Shown piece by piece: positions 43,858 to 52,958 of a stretch of DNA of 64,000 nt (the stretch's first letter is position 1; every line of letters starts with the position of its first letter). The stretch comes from Campylobacter showae CSUNSWCD (GTDB lineage Bacteria > Campylobacterota > Campylobacteria > Campylobacterales > Campylobacteraceae): NCBI RefSeq assembly GCF_000313615.1, contig NZ_AMZQ01000001.1, positions 310,001 through 374,000 of the forward strand, in the 5' to 3' direction. The notes under the pieces are model-generated. The model ran no database searches. It was not told the DNA's origin and saw nothing but the letters and a program-made list of their open reading frames with translations. Position numbers and translations under genes: made by a program.

Positions 43858-45087
43858 TTACTTGCCCGCCGTTAGCATCGTCTTTAGTATGCGTTTGCCG
43901 ACCTCGACGCCCGGCTGATCGTAGGTGTTTATGCCTAGCATTATGCCTGTAGCGGACGTGAGAAGTTCGAAATAATAAATCAAAAATCCCGCGCTCGCCT
44001 CGTCTAGTCGCTCAAGCTCGATAACGTCTACACTGATGCCTTCTTGCACGAGCGCATGCATGGTGGCGCCACACTGGGCGTTGATTAGTTCGCCTAAATT
44101 TAGCCCGTTTACGAAATCACAGCCCTCAAGGCCGTTTAGGCTAATGCTCGGTATCGCAGTGTTTACGTCTGCGGCGGTTACCTTGATGAAGCTTACCGTT
44201 TTGTCCTTCACACCGTCCATGATGAGCTGCAAAAAGCTGTGTTGATCACGCGAGCCGATGAGTCCGACGGGCGTGAGGCCGTAGCGCTTGTAGCCCTTTT
44301 TCTTGCCCAGACTCTCCGCCCACAGCTGCACGTACCAGTCGTTAAACTCCAAAAATCTATCGCCGTAGCTAAATATCACGTTGATTTTGGCGTTTTTGTG
44401 CGTCGCGTAGTGATAGGCTTTTTGCAGTAGCGTATCGTCGCCGTCTTCTAAAAAGCGCCTTTTGCACGCCCTGGCGCCCTCGAGCAATGCCGCTGCATCG
44501 TATCCGCATAGCATCAGCGGTACGAGCCCGATCGCGCTAAGCACGCTAAATCTGCCGCCGACGTTTTTGGGGATATTAAAAAATTTGACGCCGTTTTGCT
44601 TGGCGTAGGCTTCTAGCGGTGAGGCTGGATCGGTGATGACGATGAAATTTGCGCTCAAATTTGAGGGCTTAAAGCGCTCCAAGATGCATTTAAATAGCGT
44701 GATCGTCTCGATCGTGGTGCCTGATTTTGACGAGATGATAAAAAGCGTTTCGTCAAATTTGATGCTCTCGCAAACGCTCTCAAAGCTAAAGGCGTCCACG
44801 TTATCAAGAAAATAGAGCTCTCGCTCGCGGCTCCTTTTAGCGCCTGATAGCATCGTTTTTAGCGCCTTGACGCCCAGGCTGCTGCCGCCGATGCCTACCA
44901 GTACGACGCTTTTTATGTGCGCGAGCGTCGCCTCATACTCGGCTATTTCGCTTAGTAAATTTGCGCCGATTTCCGGTAGGTGATAGTAGCCGATCTCGCC
45001 GCCTTTTAGCTCGTCGTTCATGCGCTTGGCGTAGGAGCTGATCGCGCTTAGCGGCGTTTTTTCAAAAAATAGCTCATTTTTTAGCAT
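43858..45087 (-). CDS. pgi: glucose-6-phosphate isomerase
   Basis: The 409-residue product has PGI motifs VGIGGSSLGVKALK, IISSKSGTTIET, VGGRFSVLSAIGLVP and a late QHSFLQLIMDG segment. It interconverts glucose-6-P and fructose-6-P. It is shorter than enteric Pgi, as in other epsilonproteobacteria. Since these bacteria rarely use sugars, it probably works in gluconeogenesis for surface polysaccharide. It overlaps galU by 14 bases. Confidence 0.96.
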   Translation of the reverse strand: MLKNELFFEKTPLSAISSYAKRMNDELKGGEIGYYHLPEIGANLLSEIAEYEATLAHIKSVVLVGIGGSSLGVKALKTMLSGAKRSRERELYFLDNVDAFSFESVCESIKFDETLFIISSKSGTTIETITLFKCILERFKPSNLSANFIVITDPASPLEAYAKQNGVKFFNIPKNVGGRFSVLSAIGLVPLMLCGYDAAALLEGARACKRRFLEDGDDTLLQKAYHYATHKNAKINVIFSYGDRFLEFNDWYVQLWAESLGKKKGYKRYGLTPVGLIGSRDQHSFLQLIMDGVKDKTVSFIKVTAADVNTAIPSISLNGLEGCDFVNGLNLGELINAQCGATMHALVQEGISVDVIELERLDEASAGFLIYYFELLTSATGIMLGINTYDQPGVEVGKRILKTMLTAGK

Positions 45088-45907
45088 TTTTGCCTAGCTC
45101 GTAGAAGAAATTAGTCGCCTGCACGAAGCCCTCGACGCTGCCGCAGTCAAAGCGCTTACCCTTAAATTTATACGCTAGCACCATGCCGTCTTTGGCTTGT
45201 TCTTTTAGCGCGTCGGTGATTTGCACTTCGCCGTTTTTGCCGGGCTTGGTGCGCTCTAGGATCGTGAAGATGTCAGGCGTGAGGATATAGCGACCGATGA
45301 CAGCGAGGTTGCTCGGAGCTTCTTTAGGGTCTGGTTTTTCGACCATGTCGCTAACCATGAGCAGATCGTCCTCGATCGCGCGGCCCGTGACGATGCCGTA
45401 GTTTTTGCTCTGTTCGATCGGCACTTCCATCACTGCGACGATGCTGCAGCGGTACTTCTCGTAGATTTTTACCATTTGAGATAGCACGCCTTCGCCCTCT
45501 TCGTTGATACATAGGTCATCAGCTAACACCACGCCAAAGGGCTCGTCGCGTACGAGGACTTTGCCCGTGTGGATAGCGTTACCTAGGCCTCTCATGCTCT
45601 CTTGGCGCGTGAATGAAAACGTGCAGCGCGCCATTAGCTCTCTGATCTCGGTTAGCAGGTGCTCTTTGTTTGTGCCTGAGATCTGATGCTCTAGCTCGTA
45701 GCTGATATCAAAATAATCCTCCAGTGCGCGTTTGCCGCGGCCTGTGATGAAGGCCATGTTTTTCATGCCGGCCTCCAGCGCTTCGTCCACGCCGTAGTGA
45801 ATGAGCGGCTTGGTCAGGATCGGCAACATCTCTTTTGGTAGCGATTTAGTCGCAGGCAAAAATCTCGTGCCGTAGCCCGCAGCCGGAAATAAACAAGTCT
45901 GTATCAT
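45074..45907 (-). CDS. galU: UTP-glucose-1-phosphate uridylyltransferase
   Basis: The 277-residue nucleotidyltransferase begins MIQTCLFPAAGYGTRFLPAT, with the KSLPKEMLPI signature, VVLADDLCIN and EKPDPKEAPSNLAVIGRYIL. It makes UDP-glucose for surface glycans. It is transcribed ahead of pgi in one unit with overlapping frames. Confidence 0.97.
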   Translation of the reverse strand: MIQTCLFPAAGYGTRFLPATKSLPKEMLPILTKPLIHYGVDEALEAGMKNMAFITGRGKRALEDYFDISYELEHQISGTNKEHLLTEIRELMARCTFSFTRQESMRGLGNAIHTGKVLVRDEPFGVVLADDLCINEEGEGVLSQMVKIYEKYRCSIVAVMEVPIEQSKNYGIVTGRAIEDDLLMVSDMVEKPDPKEAPSNLAVIGRYILTPDIFTILERTKPGKNGEVQITDALKEQAKDGMVLAYKFKGKRFDCGSVEGFVQATNFFYELGKNAKK

Positions 45908-45998
45908 AATCTTCCTTTTGATTTTTTAGGAGATTATAGCGAGTTTTGGCTAATTTGGAGTATTAAGGCAGAAATTTGCAGCTTGTCTTGATAGCTTT

Positions 45999-46281
45999 TT
46001 TTACTCGCCGAGACCCGCACCTTGAAAGCGGTAAATTTAATTAAATTAAATTTGATCTTTCTTGTTAAGGGGAGGGTTTAAATCACGCTCTATTTTGAAG
46101 TTGCTGGGCAAAACTGAAGCAAAAGAGCTCCATTGCCCCTTAACAAATTCCCCAGGCCCTACGACGTGAGAGGTTGCTGAACTACGTGCAGATTTATTTG
46201 GCGCTATCGCGCCGTAAATTTTGAAATTAGCGACATCTCAAATTTAGCACTTTCAAGATACGGGTCTGGGTGAGTAAAATT
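45999..46281. repeat. MITE-like inverted-repeat element, copy A
   Basis: The left end reads TTTTACTCGCCGAGACCCGC and continues to GTAAATTT; the right end is its imperfect reverse complement, closing with GGTGAGTAAAATTT. The ends are about 40 bp long and the copy 283 bp. The interior shares CCTACGAC, TGAGAGGTTGCTG and GAAGCAAAAGAGC with copy C in reverse orientation. No coding capacity. Confidence 0.7.
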
Positions 46282-46370
46282 TAAAATAAAGATAAAAATA
46301 GGACGCAAATTTACAAATTTAAAATGCGCCAAATTTAACTAGCAAATTTGACCGCCAAGCGGTGGCAAAT

Positions 46371-46880
46371 TTATATCCCTTTAAACGCTGCTTTTGCGTT
46401 TTCTAGGTCGTTTGCGTCGGGGTGGGTTGCAGCTCTTGCCCATCTGGCTTCGCGCTCAGGAGTTACGGCATAGCGCGGGTCGTTAGGAGCAGCTTCGCCC
46501 ATTTTGCGTAGCTGCTCGATGACTTTTGGATCGATCGCGCCTTGACAGTAAAACTCGCGTAAAATTTCATTTTCGCCCTCGCGTAGCACGACTTTTGCCT
46601 TTTCTAGGCAGTTCATCGCGTGCTCGTGCTCGGGATCCATGCCTAGCGTCATAAATACACCCACTTTTTTGCCCTTTATCTCGCGCAAAAAGTGTTTAAA
46701 TTTAGGCTCTGCGTCGCCCTTATCGACGTAAAATCCAAGCGCGATAAAGTCGTAGTCGTCCAAATTTAGGTGCAGATCCTCGCTAAATTTGACCGCTTCG
46801 CAGCCAAGCTCGTTTGCGATAGCAAGACCGACTTTCTTGGTATTTCCAGTCGCGCTCGTGTAGATAACTATTTTTTTCAT
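46371..46880 (-). CDS. flavodoxin-family protein (HmuF-like candidate)
   Basis: The 169-residue protein starts MKKIVIYTSATGNTKKVGLA, with the FMN phosphate loop SATGNTKK, and has GFYVDKGDAEPKF and FMTLGMDPEHEHA loops suited to FMN. The C-terminus is atypically extended. It overlaps the preceding radical SAM gene by four bases. In Fusobacterium a flavodoxin (HmuF) gives electrons to the radical SAM haem-opening enzyme HmuW; the same pair is seen here. The link to haem is inferred from neighbours. Confidence 0.75.
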   Translation of the reverse strand: MKKIVIYTSATGNTKKVGLAIANELGCEAVKFSEDLHLNLDDYDFIALGFYVDKGDAEPKFKHFLREIKGKKVGVFMTLGMDPEHEHAMNCLEKAKVVLREGENEILREFYCQGAIDPKVIEQLRKMGEAAPNDPRYAVTPEREARWARAATHPDANDLENAKAAFKGI

Positions 46881-48100
46881 TCAAAGTCCTTTTGTGAGAT
46901 ATTTGCTACTTCGGTGCCGATCGACATACCCCAAAATATGCCGCCCATCGTGTAGTTTAAAAAGCCGTTTTCTATGTGCATATAGCCTTTGCTTTCGCAT
47001 TTTTTGAAAAACTCCATTAGCGCACTAAAGGTCTCATCGCTAACTAGGCTTTTTACCTGCGCGAGGTTGATTTTTGGGTACATAAAGAGGTTTTTTAGCC
47101 GCGCTTCGGCACGCTGTTTGTCGTCTACTTTATTTATCATACGCATTTTTTCTTTTGCGTTATAGATGTCGTAGTAGCCTAGCTTTCCGCCAGAGCCTCT
47201 TCCAAGGGGCAGGATATCGGCGCCCTCGTGGCTTAGGCGTATGTACTGATAGCGGTCGCGGCCGATGCGGTTAAATTTAGTATGCTCTAGCACCTCGTAG
47301 TTGCCCGTACCTAGCAGCTTTTCTACAAACGCATTATGCAGCTCGCGCTCGTAATTTACGTCGTAATAATCCTGCGACACGGTCTTTGCGAGCTGCGATT
47401 TTTCAAAAAGCTGAAGCGAATAAAAGCTCGTGCTATCGATGTTTAGCTCATCGACTAGGCGCGCATCCTCTAGCACCTCGTCTATCGTTTGCTCGGGGTA
47501 GTTAAATATAATATCCGTGCAAACCATGCCGCTAAAATTTTGCTTGATCATTTTTAGGTGCTCTATCGCGCCTTTTTTGTCGTGGACGCGGTTTAGCAGC
47601 TTGCGGCCTTTGTCCGAAAAGGTCTGCACGCCGATGCTAAAGCGGTTTACGCCTAGGCTTTCTAACAGGCGCACTTTGCTTAAATTTAGATTGTGTAGCG
47701 TGGTTTCTAGGCTAAATTCGCAGTCGTCCGAGATATTAAAATTTGAGCGCAGAGCCGTGATGATCGGTTCTAGGTGTTTTTCTTTTAGTATCGTAGGAGT
47801 TCCGCCGCCAAAATAGACGCTGCGGATATTTTTAGCTTGTAGATACGGGAATTTACCGTATTTCCTGGTCTCGCCCAGTAGATACTGCGTGTAGCTATCT
47901 AGCTCGTCTTCTAGCTTCGTGCGGTTCATTGAGCAAAACGAGCAGATATTGTCACAAAAAGGCACGTGGATATAGATCACGCCGTCCTTTTGCGCGGGCA
48001 GCTCCTCGGTTAAAAATTTCTCCACCTCGGCGTTAGTCGCCATCTTTATTTTTTTGGGACGCGTAGGTCCGGCGTGCCCTTTTTGCCTGGTTTCAAACAT
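46877..48100 (-). CDS. HemN/HmuW/ChuW-like radical SAM enzyme
   Basis: The 407-residue protein has the CX3CX2C site at Cys 49, 53 and 56 (FCDNICSFC), then YFGGGTPTIL, SIGVQTFSDKGRKLLNRVH and IIFNYPEQT as in the HemN group. It lacks a clear copy of the HemN C-terminal domain and resembles the HutW/ChuW/HmuW branch that opens haem without oxygen. It could also be a coproporphyrinogen oxidase paralog. Flanked by a flavodoxin and a DUF2470 protein in one operon, which favours haem use. Confidence 0.78.
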   Translation of the reverse strand: MFETRQKGHAGPTRPKKIKMATNAEVEKFLTEELPAQKDGVIYIHVPFCDNICSFCSMNRTKLEDELDSYTQYLLGETRKYGKFPYLQAKNIRSVYFGGGTPTILKEKHLEPIITALRSNFNISDDCEFSLETTLHNLNLSKVRLLESLGVNRFSIGVQTFSDKGRKLLNRVHDKKGAIEHLKMIKQNFSGMVCTDIIFNYPEQTIDEVLEDARLVDELNIDSTSFYSLQLFEKSQLAKTVSQDYYDVNYERELHNAFVEKLLGTGNYEVLEHTKFNRIGRDRYQYIRLSHEGADILPLGRGSGGKLGYYDIYNAKEKMRMINKVDDKQRAEARLKNLFMYPKINLAQVKSLVSDETFSALMEFFKKCESKGYMHIENGFLNYTMGGIFWGMSIGTEVANISQKDFE

Positions 48101-48112
48101 TTCGCGCCGCCG

Positions 48113-48382
48113 CTAATTTTCCATACTATTTACTATATTTATGACTTCGTCACGTAGGCTCTCGACCGTTAGCTCGGCCTTTTTCTCAAACGGCACGAAG
48201 ACTTCGCCCTCGTCGCAGGCGATGTGCATGCCGTCCTCGGTGATATCGGTCATTTTGACGTTTTGCGGGTTCGTAAAGCCGCCAAATTTTGCGCACATAT
48301 CCTCTGTAAGGCCGATGAAGTTATCGTTCATCATTCCTAGCGCCATCTCTTTGGCTTCTCTTGCTTCCTCGCTTAGCTGCAT
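48113..48382 (-). CDS. stand-alone DUF2470-like protein, probable haem-related
   Basis: The 89-residue product contains VKMTDITEDGMHIACDEGEV then FVPFEKKAELTVESLRDEVI. This resembles the DUF2470 domain found at the C-terminus of HugZ/HutZ haem-oxygenase-like proteins (M-T-x-I-x-x-x-G then V-x-F and a closing helix). Here it is separate. GGAGAC lies before the ATG; 12 bases separate it from the radical SAM gene. It may bind or deliver haem; that is inference. Confidence 0.65.
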   Translation of the reverse strand: MQLSEEAREAKEMALGMMNDNFIGLTEDMCAKFGGFTNPQNVKMTDITEDGMHIACDEGEVFVPFEKKAELTVESLRDEVINIVNSMEN

Positions 48383-48436
48383 TATGTCTCCTTGTTTAAA
48401 ATGATATCCGTTATTTTAACCATTTTTAGCTGAATT

Positions 48437-50026
48437 TTAGCCCTTAACGAGCGCGATCTGCCCGTTTCGTATCTCGTAAATTTTATCCGCCGCGTCAAAA
48501 TACGCATCGTCGTGACTGATCGCAAAAACAGTGTAGCCTTGCGCCTTTAGCTCAGGCAAAAACTCCGTGTAAAAATGCCGCCTAAACTCGGGGTCTTGAT
48601 CGGCCGCCCACTCGTCAAGGATCAAAAATTTGCGTTTTTCAAGCAGCGCCGCGACCATAGCGAGACGTTTTTTCTGGCCTTGGGAGAGATTTAGCGTGCT
48701 GAAATTTCCCTCTTTGACGCTTACTTTATTTTCTATCGACATCTTTTTTAGTAGCTCATCTATCAGCGCCCCATCGTCGCTCATAACCTCGTCAAAGAGA
48801 TAAAAGTCGCTAAACACCGCGCTGATCGTGTTTGCGTAGCTTTTTAAATTTGACTCGGTGATCCTGACGTCATCTGCGAACATCTCGCCGCTTTTTGGCG
48901 CCAGAAGCCCGGCTAGGATCATAAATAGCGTGCTTTTGCCGCTACCGTTTTTGCCGATCAAAAACACCGTCTCGCCGCGTCTGATCTCTAAATTTATATC
49001 CTTTAGCGCAAATTCGCTCCCCTCGTCGTAGGCGAAATTTATATCTTTTAGGCGCAGTTTTTGCCAAATTTGCGGAGCCGTCTCGCCTAGCTCAAATTCA
49101 GGCTCAAAGGGCGCTAGGTCAAGCTTTTTTAGCCGCTCGTAGGCGATGCGCGCGCGAAATACGCTAGGCACGGAGTAAAGCAGCATCATAAGAGGCGCTC
49201 GTAAAAAAAGTATCGCCAAGGCCACCGTGATCGCGTCTTGCAGGCTCGCAGCGTCGTAGGCTAGGCAAAAATATATCTCGATGCCCACGGCGCCCAGCAT
49301 CACGGTGTTTAGCCAGTTGCTCATAAAGGATTGATGGATCTCGGCTTTTACGATATTTTCGCGCAGGCTTTTTGCGTTTGGGATAAAGCGGTCCCAAAAA
49401 AGCCGCTTCGCGCGGGCTAAATTTAAGCTAAGCTCCCTATGTCCCTCGATGCAGGTCTGATAGTCGCGGTATAGCGCGTCCTCGCCGTTACGGCATTGTT
49501 CGTAGTATTTGTGGATATTTTTGATGAAGTATCGGCAAATCCATGTCGCCGCGCTCATCCAAAGCACCAAAAACACGAAAATCTCGGCCGAGATATAAAG
49601 CACGTAAGCGCCCGTCGCGCCGATGATAAGCACGCCTTGGATGATGCTTGGCACCTGCATAAAGCCGTCGGTTAGGCTGCGCACGTCGCTTGAGAGCGAG
49701 GCGATCAAATTTGACTTGCCCGCGGCTACGATTTTTTGATTTGCGGTATCTAGGATCCTTTTTATCGTTTTGGCTCGCAGCTCGTAGACAAAGTCGTTGC
49801 CAATCACGCTAAGAGCGATGCGCGAGAGCACCGAAAAGCCCAGAAATAAAATCAAGAGCGCGAAAAATGCGAGCAAAATTTGAGCGTCTTGTTCTTTTAA
49901 ATTTAAGAGGTATTTGTTGATAAAGGCTAGGATGAGGATACCCGAACCGCTAAAAACGGCGCTAGATACGATCATGGTGATGATTTGCCAAAGCGTTTTT
50001 TTTGAGATTTTTTTAAACATTTTCAT
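48437..50026 (-). CDS. SyrD/PvdE-type ABC exporter (fused membrane and ATPase domains)
   Basis: The 529-residue protein has six membrane spans in residues ~1-300. Its C-terminal ATPase has Walker A GKNGSGKST, signature NLSQGQKKRLAM and Walker B FLILDEWAADQDPEFR. The DEWAADQDP motif is that of the cyclic-peptide/siderophore-type exporter family. It heads the operon with the DUF2470, radical SAM and flavodoxin genes. It might export a haem-breakdown product or a peptide/siderophore; the cargo is unknown. Confidence 0.8.
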   Translation of the reverse strand: MKMFKKISKKTLWQIITMIVSSAVFSGSGILILAFINKYLLNLKEQDAQILLAFFALLILFLGFSVLSRIALSVIGNDFVYELRAKTIKRILDTANQKIVAAGKSNLIASLSSDVRSLTDGFMQVPSIIQGVLIIGATGAYVLYISAEIFVFLVLWMSAATWICRYFIKNIHKYYEQCRNGEDALYRDYQTCIEGHRELSLNLARAKRLFWDRFIPNAKSLRENIVKAEIHQSFMSNWLNTVMLGAVGIEIYFCLAYDAASLQDAITVALAILFLRAPLMMLLYSVPSVFRARIAYERLKKLDLAPFEPEFELGETAPQIWQKLRLKDINFAYDEGSEFALKDINLEIRRGETVFLIGKNGSGKSTLFMILAGLLAPKSGEMFADDVRITESNLKSYANTISAVFSDFYLFDEVMSDDGALIDELLKKMSIENKVSVKEGNFSTLNLSQGQKKRLAMVAALLEKRKFLILDEWAADQDPEFRRHFYTEFLPELKAQGYTVFAISHDDAYFDAADKIYEIRNGQIALVKG

Positions 50027-50116
50027 TCTTTTTGAGAGCTTATTTCATTTTAGCCGCCATTTTATAAGAATATTTTTAAAATTTCGCTAAAATCGGGCTT
50101 TATTTAAAGGAGAAAA

Positions 50117-50737
50117 TTGCAAACGGTTTTGCGGGTCGTATCGACCAAAACTGAAGCCAAAAAATCGACGTTTTTATGCTTTTTGTGCCCGATTTGCGAG
50201 TTTAAAGCCCTTCACGAGCGGCTAAAGGCGGAGCATCCAAAGGCCGCGCACGTCGTGTGGGCGCTGCGCGAGCGAAACGGCTACGGCCAGATAGTGGAAA
50301 ATCAAAGCGACGACGGAGAGCCGAAGGGTACTAGCGGGCAACCCTCGCTAAATGCGCTTAGAGGCGCCCAGCTCGTAAACGCGAGCGCGCTAATAGTTCG
50401 GTATTTCGGCGGGATAAAGCTAGGCACGGGCGGACTCGTGCGAGCTTATGGCGCAGCGGTAAATGCGGCGATAGAGGAGGCTGAGGGCTGCGGGGCGCTA
50501 GTTAAATTTGAGATAAAATCGCTTTGCGTGTTTTTTACGCTATACGCGCTTGGTTCGCGATTTGAGCACTATTTTGAAAAGAGAAATTTGAGCTTTGAGC
50601 GAGAATTTAACGAGGAGGGCGCGATCTGGCGAGTGGAGTTTAACAGCGCCGAATTTGAGGAATTTCAGGCATTTGCGAGCGGGTTTGAGCAGGAGGGGTT
50701 TAAATTTTACGCCTTGCCGTTAGCTGCGAAAGGGTAG
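50117..50737 (+). CDS. IMPACT/YigZ-family protein
   Basis: The 206-residue product starts at a TTG with AAAGGAG eight bases before. It contains the family signature SDDGEPKGTSGQP and VRYFGGIKLGTGGLVRAYG. The C-terminal part is the ferredoxin-like DUF1949 domain. Members are linked to translation regulation; the bacterial function is not established. It is divergent from the ABC exporter. Confidence 0.9.
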   Translation: MQTVLRVVSTKTEAKKSTFLCFLCPICEFKALHERLKAEHPKAAHVVWALRERNGYGQIVENQSDDGEPKGTSGQPSLNALRGAQLVNASALIVRYFGGIKLGTGGLVRAYGAAVNAAIEEAEGCGALVKFEIKSLCVFFTLYALGSRFEHYFEKRNLSFEREFNEEGAIWRVEFNSAEFEEFQAFASGFEQEGFKFYALPLAAKG

Positions 50738-50800
50738 GTTAGGAGGCGAAATTCACGTTGGGTTTATACTGGACGGTTATAATTTCGCTGATTTTGGCTA

Positions 50801-51225
50801 AGGCTCGTCTCGCGAGCGCTTTTGAGAGAGATTTTTGCTTCGCTTTGCTCGCAACTGCAAGCAGAAGAAAATTTTAAGTCTGTGGCAGACTACTTGTTTA
50901 AAATTTCTACACAACTCTCAAAATCATCTCACGATACTTCGCCTTATCGTTTTATGTTCAAATTTGAAGTCAAATATTTTACTCGCCGAGACTCGCACCG
51001 CGAAAATGCTAAACTAAAAAAACGTGCAGCGCGGCAGCGCGGTCGCACCCCTTGAACGTGCAGTGGGGTTGGTGGGGGTTTGGGGGCGGAAGGGGCGACG
51101 CTTCGTAAGTAGAAACCCCTTCCGCCTCCCAAGAAAAAAGAAAAACTAAAAATTTTCAGAGAATATTAAATTTGATAAAACCAAATTTAGCGTTTTCGCG
51201 GTGCGGCTTTCGGTGTGTAAAATTT
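50801..51225. repeat. MITE-like inverted-repeat element, copy B, with shared leader
   Basis: The inverted ends span 50977-51225. In front of the left end, 50801-50976 shares blocks with the region before copy C: GGCTCGTCT, GAGCGCTTTT, AAAATCATCTC, CTTATCGTTTTA and CAAATTTGAAGTCAAAT. The interior differs from A and C and has a GC-rich stretch, with CCCCTTCCGCC facing GGCGGAAGGGG. No gene is seen in 50738-51297. Confidence 0.65.
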
Positions 51226-51297
51226 AAAACCGTCAAATTTGAAGTCAAATTTGCCTGAATCAAATTTAGTCTAAAATTTAAGCCATAAGGAGCGAAA

Positions 51298-52416
51298 ATG
51301 CTTGGCAAAACGTTAAAAACAGCAGGAATAGTCGGCGCTTTAGCGCTATTTTTAGGTATATTTTTAAATTTACAAGGAGAACAGATGAATCATGAGAATG
51401 AGACGAAGGAGCCTGTGGCCGCGAATAAAACGATCGTGCTGGCGGGTGGGTGCTTTTGGGGTACGGAGGCCTATCTAAAGCAGCTTCCTGGCGTGGTGAG
51501 TACCTACACCGCCTACGCAAACTCAAAGGTGCCAAACCCTAGCTACGAACAGGTCTGCACGGGCGATACGAACGCCGCCGAAGCCGTCTGGGTCGAATAC
51601 GACGAGTACGTGATCGACCTGCCGCATTTGCTCAAATTTTACTTTAACACCATAGATCCGACCAGCCTAAACAAGCAAGGCGGCGACCGCGGCACGCAGT
51701 ACCGTACGGGCATTTACTACACCGATGCGGCGGATGAGCCGGCGATCAGAGCCTTTATCTCCCAGCAACAAAAAAACTACAAAGCGCCCATCGTAACCGA
51801 GGTCGCGCCGCTAGAAAATATCTACAAAGCCGAAGAGTATCATCAGGACTATCTGGACAAAAACCCGCACGGCTACTGCCACGTGACCTTTGAGAGTCTG
51901 CCTAAAAAGGGCGAAATTTTAAGCGACAAAAAGCGCGATATGAAGCAAAATCTGCAAAACTACAAAAACAAAGACGACGCGGCGCTAAAAAATGAGCTCA
52001 GCGCCATCTCATACGAGGTCGTAAAGCACGCAGCGACCGAGCGTCCGCACAGCAGCGAGCTAAACGCCGAGGAGCGCATCGGCATCTACGTCGATATCAC
52101 CAACGGTCAGCCGCTTTTTAGCTCGTATGATAAATTTGACGCTGGCTGCGGGTGGCCGAGCTTTACGAAGCCGATAGATGCTAGCCTGATCGCCGAAAAG
52201 TCCGATCTATCGCACGGCATGGTACGCACCGAGGTCAAAACCGCGATGTCGGACTCGCACCTGGGGCATGTATTTGACGACGGTCCGCGCGACAAAGGAG
52301 GGCTAAGATACTGCATAAACGGCGCTGCGCTGAGATTTGTGCCAAAGGAGGAAATGGAGAAGGAGGGGTATGGGTATTTGATACCGTATCTCGACGCGCA
52401 GTATTCTAAAAAATAA
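51298..52416 (+). CDS. msrAB: peptide methionine sulfoxide reductase MsrA-MsrB fusion
   Basis: The 372-residue protein has an N-terminal membrane anchor or signal (LKTAGIVGALALFLGIFLNL). The MsrA domain has the catalytic GGCFWGTEAYL (Cys 52), and after a linker the MsrB domain has AGCGWPSFTKPI and the catalytic RYCINGAALRF. It repairs both stereoisomers of methionine sulfoxide, probably in the periplasm. The MsrB part lacks the usual zinc Cys pairs. A good AAGGAG precedes the ATG. Confidence 0.95.
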   Translation: MLGKTLKTAGIVGALALFLGIFLNLQGEQMNHENETKEPVAANKTIVLAGGCFWGTEAYLKQLPGVVSTYTAYANSKVPNPSYEQVCTGDTNAAEAVWVEYDEYVIDLPHLLKFYFNTIDPTSLNKQGGDRGTQYRTGIYYTDAADEPAIRAFISQQQKNYKAPIVTEVAPLENIYKAEEYHQDYLDKNPHGYCHVTFESLPKKGEILSDKKRDMKQNLQNYKNKDDAALKNELSAISYEVVKHAATERPHSSELNAEERIGIYVDITNGQPLFSSYDKFDAGCGWPSFTKPIDASLIAEKSDLSHGMVRTEVKTAMSDSHLGHVFDDGPRDKGGLRYCINGAALRFVPKEEMEKEGYGYLIPYLDAQYSKK

Positions 52417-52419
52417 CGG

Positions 52420-52869
52420 CTCGTCTTTTGAGCGCTTTTTGTGGATTTTGTTAAAATTTGACTCGATAGGCTACATGCCTTATCTTCGTCAAATTTTAAC
52501 TTCAAAACCCCAAAAATCATCTCAAAATACTTCACCTTATCGTTTTACGCTCAAATTTGAAGTCAAATTTGCAAATTTAACTTCAAATTTTACTCACCGA
52601 GACCCATATCTTGAAAATGTAAATTTAAAACACGCGACGCGATAGCGTCAAATTTAACCTGCACGCAGTGCAGCAACTTCTCATGTCGTAGGGGGAGGGG
52701 GCTCTTTTGCTTCGGCGTTGCCTTGCCTTGTGCTTGCACTCTCTTTGAGAGCTGCTAGCAGAGCGTAATTCAAGCCCTCACCCCTTTTGTATAAAGTAAA
52801 TTCGCAACGCTAAATTTAACCAAACCAAATTTAGCATTTTCAAGATGCAGGTCTGCGCGAGTAAAATTT
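52420..52869. repeat. MITE-like inverted-repeat element, copy C, with shared leader
   Basis: The inverted ends span 52588-52869, about 282 bp. The leader 52420-52587 matches that of copy B. The interior, read on the minus strand, shares CCTACGACATGAGAAGTTGC and an AAGGGGTGAGGGCTT block with copy A. It lies in the 540-bp space between msrAB and the ABC-F gene, which holds no gene. Confidence 0.7.
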
Positions 52870-52958
52870 AACTCCAAGCGGCAAAACCGAGTTAAATTTA
52901 CCGCATAAATTCGGCGGGCGTCAAATTTGCCCGCCAAATCAAAAGCCAAAATCAAAAT

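Noticed and set aside
45999-46281. small regulatory RNA gene in MITE copy A
   Set aside because: No promoter and terminator pair was recognised; the long imperfect inverted ends repeated at other loci fit a mobile repeat better.
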